The notes below the pieces were generated by a model. That model made no database searches. It was not told the DNA's origin and saw nothing but the letters and a program-made list of their open reading frames with translations. Shown here one piece after another: positions 9,340 to 17,737 of a stretch of 64,000 nucleotides of DNA. The DNA lies in the NCBI GenBank assembly GCA_004321925.1, contig SCQH01000078.1, positions 1-64,000 of the forward strand, read 5' to 3'. The stretch comes from Nitrospirota bacterium. GTDB lineage: Bacteria > Nitrospirota > Thermodesulfovibrionia > Thermodesulfovibrionales > UBA6898. Numbering within the stretch: the stretch's first letter is position 1; each line of letters opens with the position of its first letter. Made by a program: the position numbers and the translations under genes.

Positions 9340-10593
9340 TCAACGTTTGTTTGTCTGTTTTACCGGTATCGCAAAGGCAAACCGGCTGCCCTTCCCGGTT
9401 TCGCTTTCAGCCCAGATCTTCCCGCCGTGAAGCGCGACCAGCTGTTTCGTCAAAGCAAGGCCAAGTCCTGCGCCCCGGTATCTTTTTGTGAACGGAGATT
9501 CAAGTTGGGTGAACTCACTGAAAAGCCTTCGAATATCCTCTTCTTTGATGCCTATGCCGGTGTCTTCGACAGAAACTTCAACAAAGTTGTTGCCGGGTCC
9601 ATAGTTCACGGTCGACAGTTCACTGCTTAACCCGGTGTTGCAATGAGCTAAGACCCACGAGCTGTCCACCAGTCGCGCAGCGACATGGACTGAGCCCCCT
9701 TCAGGTGTGAATTTAACTGCATTGCCCAGGAGGTTAACAAGTATCTGTTTGAGCTTCCGTTCATCCGCTTCGATCTCGATGTCAGCATCCGGAGCTATCG
9801 TCAGTTCCAGGCTTATGACACGGGCGCTTGCCTTGCCGCCGATGAGATCAACGGACGTATTCAGTATATCCCGCAGAAGGAATCTGCTCCATTCCGGTCC
9901 GCTCAGTCCTGTTTCAGCATCTGCATAGTCCAGGACATTCATAAGAAGCTCAAGCAGTCTCCTGCCGCTGACGATGATGTCGTCCACGTATTCCTTCTGT
10001 TTGTCATTGAGCTTTCCGGAGAGCTCATCCCTCAGGATCTCGGAAAATCCGATAATGGCGTTCATCGGCGTCCTCAGCTCATGGCTCATATTTGCGATAA
10101 ATTCGGTCTTGGCACGGCTGCCTGCCTCTGCCTCAAGCTTTGCAGACTCAAGCTCCTTCGTCCTTTCCCTGACAAGCTCCTCAAGATGCTCCTGATACTC
10201 CCTGATCTTCGCCTCAGACCGGCTCTTTTCAAGGGCCCGCCTGATATGCAGCAGCAACTGGTCGATCTCGTACGGTTTCTGCAGATAGGAGAAGGCGCCC
10301 TTGTTCGTTGCCTCAATGGCCGAATCAAGCGTGGCGTTCCCGGTGAGGATGATCGCCTCTGTCAGGGGATGGTCGGCTTTTATTCTGGCAAGCACTTCCA
10401 GGCCCGACATGTCCGGGAGGCGAAGGTCGATAAGGGCCAGATCAGCCGGATCCTGATTGATCAGGGAAAGCCCCTCTGCCCCGTCCCCCGCTGCACGGGT
10501 CTGATAACCCTTCGCCCTGAGGATGTCCGAAAGGGTCTTCCTCAGATTGGGGTCATCATCGATGATCAGTATGTCGGTCTTTTTCATCGTCAT
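9340..10593 (-). CDS. Hybrid REC-histidine kinase
   Basis: 417 residues, with no membrane segment. A receiver (6-118, Asp56) is followed by a coiled coil (about 120-160), a HisKA domain with His171 in SHELRTP, and a HATPase domain (about 270-412). The receiver is nearly the same as that of the REC-GGDEF protein at 13763-14713, including a long run through [20 protein letters not shown], which points to a recent duplication. Residues about 310-337, between the N box and DTGIGI, are an insertion described separately. Its partner is unknown. Confidence 0.9.
   Translation of the reverse strand: MTMKKTDILIIDDDPNLRKTLSDILRAKGYQTRAAGDGAEGLSLINQDPADLALIDLRLPDMSGLEVLARIKADHPLTEAIILTGNATLDSAIEATNKGAFSYLQKPYEIDQLLLHIRRALEKSRSEAKIREYQEHLEELVRERTKELESAKLEAEAGSRAKTEFIANMSHELRTPMNAIIGFSEILRDELSGKLNDKQKEYVDDIIVSGRRLLELLMNVLDYADAETGLSGPEWSRFLLRDILNTSVDLIGGKASARVISLELTIAPDADIEIEADERKLKQILVNLLGNAVKFTPEGGSVHVAARLVDSSWVLAHCNTGLSSELSTVNYGPGNNFVEVSVEDTGIGIKEEDIRRLFSEFTQLESPFTKRYRGAGLGLALTKQLVALHGGKIWAESETGKGSRFAFAIPVKQTNKR
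9604..9666. repeat. Nine degenerate heptanucleotides inside the REC-HK ATPase domain
   Basis: On the plus strand this 63-bp stretch reads as consecutive 7-nt units beginning GTTCACG, GTCGACA, GTTCACT, GCTTAAC, CCGGTGT. It aligns unit for unit with similar stretches at 11012, 15712 and 18017, each in the same place of a kinase ATPase domain. Being 9 x 7 nt, it keeps the reading frame and adds 21 residues. Confidence 0.5.
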
Positions 10594-10641
10594 GACATAT
10601 TTCCTCCGCTGCTGACCGGCTTCAGCATGAAATCCCTCCGT

Positions 10642-10771
10642 TCACAGCCCCTTTTCGATCCTGTTCCTGCCGTTCTGTTTTACCCGAAACAGCACCGATG
10701 ATCAGGACACTCTCTTCCTTTCTGAGCCGGGGTTCGTCATCCACGCCCAGAACTGTTGTTTTGTCACCCAT
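10642..10771 (-). pseudogene. Collapsed remnant of a double-receiver / GGDEF regulator
   Basis: It starts 3 bp after the stop of the kinase at 10775. The first frame reads MGDKTTVLGVDDEPRLRK, like the start of the double-receiver protein at 14697-15470 (MGEKTKVLVVDDDRRMVR). It then reads RKEESVLII, like the linker and second-receiver start of that protein (RKEPSILIV). In the next frame, 10692-10642 reads LFRVKQNGRNRIEKGL and stops, the typical C-terminus of a GGDEF domain. Internal deletions and a frameshift thus appear to have fused the ends of once-complete genes. The first frame stays open for 49 codons, to about 10622. Confidence 0.6.
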
Positions 10772-10774
10772 GTC

Positions 10775-12859
10775 CTATGTCCTCTCACACGGCAAAAGCA
10801 GTTTAAATGTTGTCCCCTTGCTCAAACTGCTTTCAACCTCTATACAACCGCCATTGCACTCGGTCAGTCTTTTTGAGACAACGAGGCCCAGGCCTATGCC
10901 CTTTGCCTTGGTCGTAAAAAGCGGCTGAAAGAGCTTACTGATGTTTTCAGGGGAGATGCCTTCGCCGGTGTCGGCAACAGAGATTTCGATGAAATCGGCG
11001 TTCAGCTCATGGTTCGCCGCTGATAGATTAGAGCCAGTGCCTGCGCCGCCCCGAGCCTTGAGCGTTGAGCCATGAATTTGCCGTGCGCTTATTCGAAGTT
11101 GGCCGCCTTTCGGCATTGCCTGGCATGCATTCGTTATCAGGTTCTGTAAGACCTGTGACATCTGGAATGGGTCGATCCTGAGCATCGGAATTGTCCCGGG
11201 GATGTCCCGCTCTATCCTCACCTTATCAGGGACGGAGCATTTCCCGATGCTTGTGCTTATCAGTTCATCGATCGTTGTTGATCTTATCTGCGGGGTCTTC
11301 GTGCGTGAAAAATCCAGCAGGTCTGCAATGATGCGCTCGGAGTTGTTGATCTCGCTCTTTATTATGTTCAGATACTCACGCACGGTCTCATCAGACTCCG
11401 GCAAAACGGTCTTCAGGAAATATATCGCGTTGTTCATAACGCCGAGAGGGTTGCGCAGTTCGTGCCCCACGCTTCCGGCAAGTTGACCGAGAATGGCAAG
11501 CTTCTCTTTGCGCACCAGCTCTTCCTGGGCAGCGACGAGCTGAACGGTTCTCTCTTCGACCTTACGTTCGAGTTCATCGTTCAGCCTCTTGATCTCGGCT
11601 TCAGCGCGTTTCCGCACGGTGATATCCTCCACCAGCTCGATCGCTGCGATCACGTTCCCCGCACTGTCTATGAGCGGGGAAGAAACGACCCGGTAATTTA
11701 TGATTCCGCTTTCCGTCGGTGTTTCGGTTATTGACTCGTGTACCAAACCGTCCCTCAGCGTTTTGACGGTCGGACAGTACGAGCATATCTCGTCCCGCGG
11801 CGGGATATTGAATGACCGGAAGCAGATCGGTCTTTCGGCCACCTCAATAGCAGGAAACCAGTCCTTCATCTGCCTGTTCAGAGCAAGGATCTCCATCTTC
11901 GGACTGATGAGCGAGATCCCGATGCCGACGTTATCAACAACCGCTTTGTACCTCTCTTCGCTCGCCCTTAAAGCATCTTCCATGCTCTTGCGCTCGGTAA
12001 AGTCCCGGGCGATGCCGGTAGTCCCTATTACCTCACCTCTGTCGCTAAAGATGGGTGTTTTTACCGTTGATATCCAGGTCATTCTGCCTGCAGCGTCGAT
12101 GATCGCCTCCTCTATCTGTTTAGGTTTGCCGCTCTCCATCACCTCCCTGTCGTCGAGCCTGTACTTTTCGGCCAGATCCCGCGGCCAGATTTCGAAGTCG
12201 CTCATTCCCGGCAACTTATCCGGGTCTAGACCGCAGGTCCTGCTGAAAGGCCCGTTTGCAGCGATATAGCGGCCCTCTTTGTCCTTCAGCCAGGCGATGT
12301 CCGGAATGTTATTCAGTATCGCCTGCGCCTTTTCCTTCTCTTCATATATCGACCGCACGGCCGTCGACAGGGCACGGAGCGGGAAAAACTTCAGTATCGC
12401 AAAAAGAAGTATGCCGAAAATAAGACCGAGGAGAGCTGCAAAAAGGGTCTTCGTCAGGAGCGGGCGGAGTGAAGTGGTTATCTCCATGCGGCCGGCGAGA
12501 TGTCCGGAGTCGTACAGGTCGTGCGAAACAGTAAGATGCGGAGGAGCAACGGCCACGCCGTTCTGTACGATAACCGCGTTGTCGGCGTCAACTACGCTGC
12601 GCAGCTGGTCATAGAGCTTTGTCGTGTGATGTCCGAGGACCTCAGAAAGCCTGCGGTCCTCATACCGCCAATATTCAGGGCTCTCGCTGATCGCCTGGGA
12701 CAGGAAGATCGAGTTCATATATGCCTCTGTCTGGATGACCGCTTTCTGGCTCTGATAACCGAGGTAGAAATAACCAGCAGGGAGACCGACCGAGATCAGC
12801 ACCGCCAGAAGAAGGGCAAGCAGGGTCGAGACCCTTGTCAGCTTATGGATCGCAGCCAT
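10775..12859 (-). CDS. Membrane PAS-PAS histidine kinase coupled to a periplasmic binding protein
   Basis: 694 residues: transmembrane helix (about 10-33), short periplasmic domain, second helix (about 137-158), two PAS domains (about 178-300 and 304-430), coiled coil, HisKA with a GHELRNP box near residue 475, and HATPase to the end. The second PAS holds a CSYCPTVK cysteine pair of unknown role. The ATG overlaps the stop of the upstream binding-protein gene (TAATG), so the two are probably made together and may act as one sensor. It carries the ATPase-domain insertion (11012-11074). Confidence 0.9.
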   Translation of the reverse strand: MAAIHKLTRVSTLLALLLAVLISVGLPAGYFYLGYQSQKAVIQTEAYMNSIFLSQAISESPEYWRYEDRRLSEVLGHHTTKLYDQLRSVVDADNAVIVQNGVAVAPPHLTVSHDLYDSGHLAGRMEITTSLRPLLTKTLFAALLGLIFGILLFAILKFFPLRALSTAVRSIYEEKEKAQAILNNIPDIAWLKDKEGRYIAANGPFSRTCGLDPDKLPGMSDFEIWPRDLAEKYRLDDREVMESGKPKQIEEAIIDAAGRMTWISTVKTPIFSDRGEVIGTTGIARDFTERKSMEDALRASEERYKAVVDNVGIGISLISPKMEILALNRQMKDWFPAIEVAERPICFRSFNIPPRDEICSYCPTVKTLRDGLVHESITETPTESGIINYRVVSSPLIDSAGNVIAAIELVEDITVRKRAEAEIKRLNDELERKVEERTVQLVAAQEELVRKEKLAILGQLAGSVGHELRNPLGVMNNAIYFLKTVLPESDETVREYLNIIKSEINNSERIIADLLDFSRTKTPQIRSTTIDELISTSIGKCSVPDKVRIERDIPGTIPMLRIDPFQMSQVLQNLITNACQAMPKGGQLRISARQIHGSTLKARGGAGTGSNLSAANHELNADFIEISVADTGEGISPENISKLFQPLFTTKAKGIGLGLVVSKRLTECNGGCIEVESSLSKGTTFKLLLPCERT
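11012..11074. repeat. Nine degenerate heptanucleotides inside the PAS-PAS kinase ATPase domain
   Basis: The plus-strand units run GTTCGCC, GCTGATA, GATTAGA, GCCAGTG, CCTGCGC, CGCCCCG and end AGCCTTG, AGCGTTG, AGCCATG. The last three are close copies of one 7-nt unit. Same position and length as at 9604, 15712 and 18017. Confidence 0.5.
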
Positions 12860-13719
12860 TATTGTACTCCCGTGACATGGTTTCCGCTCTGCGTCAGGAT
12901 ACGCTTCCCCTCAGCTGACTTCACAAATTCGATGAATGCCTGTGAAAGGGGTGAGGATTTGGGACCGGTGAACAGGTGAAAGGGCTTGTAAAAGGGATAT
13001 CTGCCTGAGACCATGGCCCTGATATCGGGCGTGACCCCGTTGAAGGTGAGGGGGATAAGCGACCTTTTCTCTGCAATGATCTGCGAGAGCGTAGACGTAC
13101 CAAAGGCGCCGTTGACCTTTTCGAGTATGTCGCAGTTCTGCTGGTCATCCATCGCTAGGAGCAGCCCTTCACGGGATTCTGCCCGACTCACCGCATCCCT
13201 TATCTCCGGCGAAATAGCCTTCAGCATGATGGTATCAACGTCGCCCTCAGGCCGCATTAAGAGTCTGAGGGGGGTCCCGTCGGGCCACGTCCTGATCTCG
13301 CCCCGGTAGATCTTAGCGACCGTATCAGTCGTGAGGTCCATTCTCTTCCCCGACCCCGCAGTCGCGAATACAAATGGACTCCAGGCATATTCGTATTCCC
13401 GAAGACCCTGTGCGAGTTCCTGATGGCTGAGATGTCTGCCGGCCAGCCCAATATCCAGTGCCCCCTCGAGCACTGCCTTGATACCTCCCCTCGTCCCGAG
13501 ATGCTGGACAATTCTGACGATAGTGCCCGGATGCTTTTTCTGGTATGCGAGGGCCAGTTCCTTCATGCTGCCGAGCGCCCCGCCTGTCCCGCCTATTTTG
13601 ATCGTCTCGGTATCCGCAGCCGAGACGCAACCGCCTCCTGGCTGTGAAAAGAAAAAGGAAAGGACCATGATCACCCAAAAAAGCGCCGACACTCTTTTCC
13701 CGGTATCGTGCAATTTCAT
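12859..13719 (-). CDS. Periplasmic phosphate/anion-type substrate-binding protein (PBP-like)
   Basis: 286 residues. An N-terminal hydrophobic signal (about 9-28) is followed by a PstS-like fold: IKIGGTGGALGSMKELALAYQKKHPG, GALDIGLAGRHLS and late TFNGVTPDIRAMVSGRYPFYKPFHL. The ORF opens at 13833, but the ATG at 13719 with AAGGAGGG upstream gives a clean signal peptide. No permease or ATPase is nearby. The gene is coupled by TAATG to a membrane kinase, so a sensory role is more likely than uptake. A GGGC after the signal could be a weak lipobox. Ligand unknown. Confidence 0.82.
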   Translation of the reverse strand: MKLHDTGKRVSALFWVIMVLSFFFSQPGGGCVSAADTETIKIGGTGGALGSMKELALAYQKKHPGTIVRIVQHLGTRGGIKAVLEGALDIGLAGRHLSHQELAQGLREYEYAWSPFVFATAGSGKRMDLTTDTVAKIYRGEIRTWPDGTPLRLLMRPEGDVDTIMLKAISPEIRDAVSRAESREGLLLAMDDQQNCDILEKVNGAFGTSTLSQIIAEKRSLIPLTFNGVTPDIRAMVSGRYPFYKPFHLFTGPKSSPLSQAFIEFVKSAEGKRILTQSGNHVTGVQ

Positions 13720-13762
13720 AACATCCCTCCTTATTACAGAGCTTTTCATACAGACCATAAAT

Positions 13763-14713
13763 TCACCCGCACGGCCAGGCCTCGACCCGGTTCCTTCCCT
13801 TGTTCTTCGCTTCATACAGGGCCTTGTCCGCATTCTCGATCAGCTGCTCTTTCGTTGCGATGTCTGCCGAGAATGAGGATACCCCGATGCTTATCGTGAC
13901 CCCGGCCTCAGACTCGACCACTCTTCTCAGCCGCTCGGCAGCCATGCAGGCGTGATCGCGATCGGTCCCTGGCAGCATGACCAGAAACTCCTCACCTCCG
14001 AATCTGAAAACATAGTCGGCGGTCCTGACGGTCTCCAGTACCGTTTGAGCAAACCTCACAAGCAGGCTGTCCCCCTCGACGTGTCCGCGCGTGTCGTTAT
14101 AGAGCTTGAAATGGTCTATGTCCAGCATGATGACCGAAAGCAGCTGACCGTAGCGCTTCGCGGCAGCATAGTGTTTCTCCAGCTGGACCTCAAGAAATCT
14201 CCTGTTGGCGAGTCCCGTCAGGGGATCGTGGAGAGAAGAGAAGTTTGCTTTTGTATAGAGGACCCTCAACTCCGTATTGATCTTTTTCAGTTCAGTGCTC
14301 TGCAGGAGGATCTTCCGGTCTGCCTCCCGTTTTTCGACAGCACGTTTTATATGCAGCAGCAGCTGATCGACATCATACGGTTTCTGCAGGTAGGAAAAGG
14401 CGCCTTTGTTCGTTGCCTCGATCGCTGAATCCAGGGTGGCATTTCCGGTAAGGATGATGGCCTCTGCGGATGGGCGTGAGGCCTTTACCTTATTCAGCAC
14501 CTCGATCCCGGGGATGTCAGGGAGCCCCAGGTCGATGAGCACGACATCGAAGGAACACTGCCTCACCAGGGAAAGCCCCTCTGCCGCGTCTTTGGCAGTC
14601 AGCGTTTCATAGCCTTTTGCCCCGAGGATGTCCGAAAGGGTCTTCCTCAGATTGGGATCATCGTCGATGATCAGTATCCCGGCTTTGGTTAAAATGTTAC
14701 TCTTCTCTGTCAC
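13763..14713 (-). CDS. REC-GGDEF response regulator, probable diguanylate cyclase (WspR-like)
   Basis: 316 residues. A receiver (11-125, Asp61) is joined by a short helical linker to a GGDEF domain (about 155-312) with an intact GGEEF active site (239-243). An RTAD inhibitory site (230-233) lies exactly five residues before it. It should make cyclic di-GMP from two GTP when phosphorylated and be product-inhibited. The layout matches WspR, the output of Wsp systems. It overlaps the double-receiver gene by 17 bp. Its receiver is a recent paralogue of that at 9340-10593. Confidence 0.92.
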   Translation of the reverse strand: MTEKSNILTKAGILIIDDDPNLRKTLSDILGAKGYETLTAKDAAEGLSLVRQCSFDVVLIDLGLPDIPGIEVLNKVKASRPSAEAIILTGNATLDSAIEATNKGAFSYLQKPYDVDQLLLHIKRAVEKREADRKILLQSTELKKINTELRVLYTKANFSSLHDPLTGLANRRFLEVQLEKHYAAAKRYGQLLSVIMLDIDHFKLYNDTRGHVEGDSLLVRFAQTVLETVRTADYVFRFGGEEFLVMLPGTDRDHACMAAERLRRVVESEAGVTISIGVSSFSADIATKEQLIENADKALYEAKNKGRNRVEAWPCG

Positions 14714-15470
14714 GGAATGTCTCCCCGAGCACGTGCCTGAGCTTTTTCCTGCCTATTTCCCTGATCGTATCCAGCAGCCCTTCCATCTCAAAAGGCTTAT
14801 ACAGACAGGTATACGCCCCGATCTTAAGTCCTTTTTCAATCGAAGCCGACATTTCATCTCTGTACCCGGTCACCAGCACGACCGGCTTTGTGGGATATCT
14901 GGAGCGCACGGCCTTCAGGACCTCCAGTCCGTCCGTATCGCCGATCTTAAGGTCGAGCAGGACCGCCAGTTTGTAATCCTGCTCCATATGCCCGAGGACA
15001 TTTTCAGGATCCGCCTCGGTCTCGACCCGGTAACCCCGGGACCGCAGGACACCGCCGACGGTCTCCGAAAAGGTCGGGTCATCATCCACGATCAGGATGC
15101 TCGGTTCTTTCCTCAGAAGAGAAAGGAAAGAAAAGACCATCTGAAGGTCAATTGGTTTTGTCATCACCGTTTCCGCACCACTTTTTTTGGCTTCCTCAAC
15201 CTGCTCCTCCGTTGTATAGGCGCTCATCAGTACGATCGGAAGATCAGGGGAAATGTCCTTTATCATTTTCAGGGCTTCAACGCCATTGATCCCCGGCATC
15301 TTGATGTCCATCAGCACACAGTCAGGATGGCCGGACTTCACCTGCTCAACCGCTTCCTCGCCGCTGAATGCTTCTGCAGCTTCATACCCCTTCACCTTCA
15401 GGATGTCGCAGATCGTCCTGACCATCCTCCTGTCGTCATCCACGACAAGTACTTTTGTCTTTTCCCCCAT
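14697..15470 (-). CDS. Double-receiver (REC-REC) response regulator
   Basis: 257 residues forming two tandem receivers (about 5-118 and 124-240). Acceptor Asp sites are visible in CVLMDIKMPG and AVLLDLKIGDTDG; the second lacks the usual Pro after Asp. A short basic-acidic tail follows and there is no output domain. It overlaps the upstream kinase gene by 35 bp and the downstream REC-GGDEF by 17 bp. It may act as a phosphate relay or sink between kinase and cyclase. That role is inferred from context. Confidence 0.88.
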   Translation of the reverse strand: MGEKTKVLVVDDDRRMVRTICDILKVKGYEAAEAFSGEEAVEQVKSGHPDCVLMDIKMPGINGVEALKMIKDISPDLPIVLMSAYTTEEQVEEAKKSGAETVMTKPIDLQMVFSFLSLLRKEPSILIVDDDPTFSETVGGVLRSRGYRVETEADPENVLGHMEQDYKLAVLLDLKIGDTDGLEVLKAVRSRYPTKPVVLVTGYRDEMSASIEKGLKIGAYTCLYKPFEMEGLLDTIREIGRKKLRHVLGETFRDREE

Positions 15471-17733
15471 CTTTCATCCCCCTTTCGCACGGCAGTATCA
15501 CCGTAAATGTTGTCCCCTTGCCCCATTGGCTTTCCACTGCTATTGTTCCGCCGTTGGCCTCTATCAGATTCTTTGCAACGGGCAGACCCAGCCCTATGCC
15601 CCGTGCCTTTGTGGTAAACAGAGGCTGGAACAGTTTATTCATATTCTCCGGGGGTATGCCCGCCCCCGTATCAGTGACCGAGATTGCGATGGAATCAGCG
15701 TTCGGTTCATGGCTCTCGGCTGACCGTTCACCGCCCGTATCAGTCGGGTCCTGTGCCATTGGCTGCGTGCCATAAACTTGTTTTGCTTGTATCTTCAGTT
15801 CTCCCCCGGCCGGCATCGCCTGAACCGCATTGGTGATAAGACTCTGAAAAACCTGGCCAAGCTGCAGCGGATCTGCCATTACCGGCGGAAGCGCGTCAGG
15901 AACAGCAACCTGAAGCGAAATATTCGGCGGGATTGTGCAGACCCCGAGGCTCTGCCGTATGATCTGATCAGCTGCGACCAGATCTTTCTGCGGTACCCTC
16001 GTCCTCGTAAAATCCACGAGATCGGTTATTATCCGCTGTGAGGTGTTCACCTCGCCCTTGATAATATCGAGATATTCCCTGACCGTCTCGTCGGCATCCG
16101 GCATTTTGGTCTGCAGATAATAAACAGCATTGCTTATGACGCCCAGGGGATTGCGCAGCTCATGTCCGACACTCTCCGAGAGCTGACCAAGGGTGGCCAG
16201 CTTCTCTTTGCGGAGAAGCTCCTCCTGCGCGTCGAGGAGCTGTTTTGTCCTTTTTTCGACTTTCGCCTCAAGTTCTTCATTCAACTTCCTGATCTTCAGC
16301 TCGGCACGTTTGCGCTCGGTGATGTCCATGGCAATACCCCTGATCCCGGTGATCCGGTTTTCATGAAGGACAGGCGAGGCTGAAAGGAGGACCGGGAATG
16401 CAGTGCCGTCCTTTCTTCGCGCCGTGAATTCAACCCGGTCAATGGCCTCCCCGCTCAAGACCTGTTGTAAATATTCACCGACCCTGGCCAGTTCTTCCGG
16501 CACAAACATCTGAAGTGAGTTTACCCCCCTGCTGAGATCATCCAGGGTATATCCCATATTCTCAAGGGCATGCCGGTTTAAAAAAAGTATACTTCCTTTA
16601 TCGTCAGTCTCAAAAACAAACTGCGGCAATAATTCAGCCAGGTCCTTAAATTTCTTTTCGCTCTCTTTCAGTCCCAGGGCCATACCATTGAATGCCTCTG
16701 CCAGCCGGCCTAACTCGTCCTTCGACCTGACCTGAACAGTGATATCGAGATTCCCCTTCCCGATTTCGGCAGCGGCTGCGACCAGTTCTTTTAACGGTTC
16801 AGTAACAACTCGCGAAAATATGAGGGTGCTGAGAAGGGCGGCAATACCGATAGCAGAATAAATGAGGATATGTTTGTCTCTTTGCTCGAGAGTGGCGGCA
16901 AAAGCAACATTGACAGGGGTGCAGATGGTCAGGATCCATTCGTTCCCCTTAAAGTCCTGATAACCGCGTTCTCTGGCAAAAGCGGTGATCTCTTCCCCGT
17001 CTTTATACAGATGCCGAGCGCTTCCCCTGCTCTCACCTGAAGACAGCAGTTTCTGCAGGGTCGCCCAATCGTCAGATTTTTCTTTCAATGCCTCCTCTGT
17101 GTCATAGCTTGAATAGAGCACCACCCCTTCCCTGTCCAGCAGCTCGACCTTCGGCCGCTCCCCGCTTTTGCCGGGGCGGATCGTTTCTTCTGCAATGGCA
17201 TACAGAGTGTCGACAGGCATCCTTGACACAACAACGCCGACCGGCCTGTCATTGGCAGCCCTGACAAGGGACGCAAAATACATTACGGGCTTATTCACGG
17301 ATTCGGACATCGTTATTATCAGAACGAAGTCCTTGCCTTCGGCAATGCCGGGCCAGTATCCTGTAAAAGGATTCTGTCTGCCGATCTTTGCACCTGAAGT
17401 GTCGGCTATCCTTACCCGATTTAAATCAAAAAAAGAGAGCGAGGCATAAAACAAATACCTTTCCTGATAATCCTTCAGCCTTTTCGTGATCATTTCCGGG
17501 GTGGAGCTTTTGGAGACGATCAGGGGATCGGAGGCCAAAACCTTCATGTCTGCATACCGCTCAAAAAGCATCCGGTCGATCTTATCCATGGTATGATATG
17601 CCTGGTCTTCCAGTTTTTCCCTTATCTGCGCTTCCAGGATCTTTGTTTCTGCCCTGTAATTGACATACCCCATAACCCCGAAGCAGGCCAGCACGATCAG
17701 GATAAATGAGGTAAGTTTTGTCGAGAATTTCAT
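15436..17733 (-). CDS. Membrane sensor kinase with Cache-type periplasmic domain, HAMP and PAS
   Basis: 765 residues: transmembrane helix (7-28), large periplasmic domain of double-Cache type (about 30-280, with LFYASLSFFDLNRVRIADTSG and PVMYFASLVRA), second helix (about 285-305), HAMP (about 306-360), PAS (about 365-485), coiled coil, HisKA with GHELRNP and HATPase. Cache domains usually bind small extracellular molecules; the ligand is not deducible. The ATPase domain holds the 28-residue insertion. The gene overlaps the double-receiver gene, which suggests the two are partners. Confidence 0.9.
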   Translation of the reverse strand: MKFSTKLTSFILIVLACFGVMGYVNYRAETKILEAQIREKLEDQAYHTMDKIDRMLFERYADMKVLASDPLIVSKSSTPEMITKRLKDYQERYLFYASLSFFDLNRVRIADTSGAKIGRQNPFTGYWPGIAEGKDFVLIITMSESVNKPVMYFASLVRAANDRPVGVVVSRMPVDTLYAIAEETIRPGKSGERPKVELLDREGVVLYSSYDTEEALKEKSDDWATLQKLLSSGESRGSARHLYKDGEEITAFARERGYQDFKGNEWILTICTPVNVAFAATLEQRDKHILIYSAIGIAALLSTLIFSRVVTEPLKELVAAAAEIGKGNLDITVQVRSKDELGRLAEAFNGMALGLKESEKKFKDLAELLPQFVFETDDKGSILFLNRHALENMGYTLDDLSRGVNSLQMFVPEELARVGEYLQQVLSGEAIDRVEFTARRKDGTAFPVLLSASPVLHENRITGIRGIAMDITERKRAELKIRKLNEELEAKVEKRTKQLLDAQEELLRKEKLATLGQLSESVGHELRNPLGVISNAVYYLQTKMPDADETVREYLDIIKGEVNTSQRIITDLVDFTRTRVPQKDLVAADQIIRQSLGVCTIPPNISLQVAVPDALPPVMADPLQLGQVFQSLITNAVQAMPAGGELKIQAKQVYGTQPMAQDPTDTGGERSAESHEPNADSIAISVTDTGAGIPPENMNKLFQPLFTTKARGIGLGLPVAKNLIEANGGTIAVESQWGKGTTFTVILPCERGMKDGGKDKSTCRG
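15712..15774. repeat. Nine degenerate heptanucleotides inside the Cache-kinase ATPase domain
   Basis: The plus-strand units run GCTCTCG, GCTGACC, GTTCACC, GCCCGTA, TCAGTCG, GGTCCTG, TGCCATT, GGCTGCG, TGCCATA. It is aligned without gaps to the other three kinase copies at the protein level. Confidence 0.5.
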
Positions 17734-17737
17734 TTAT

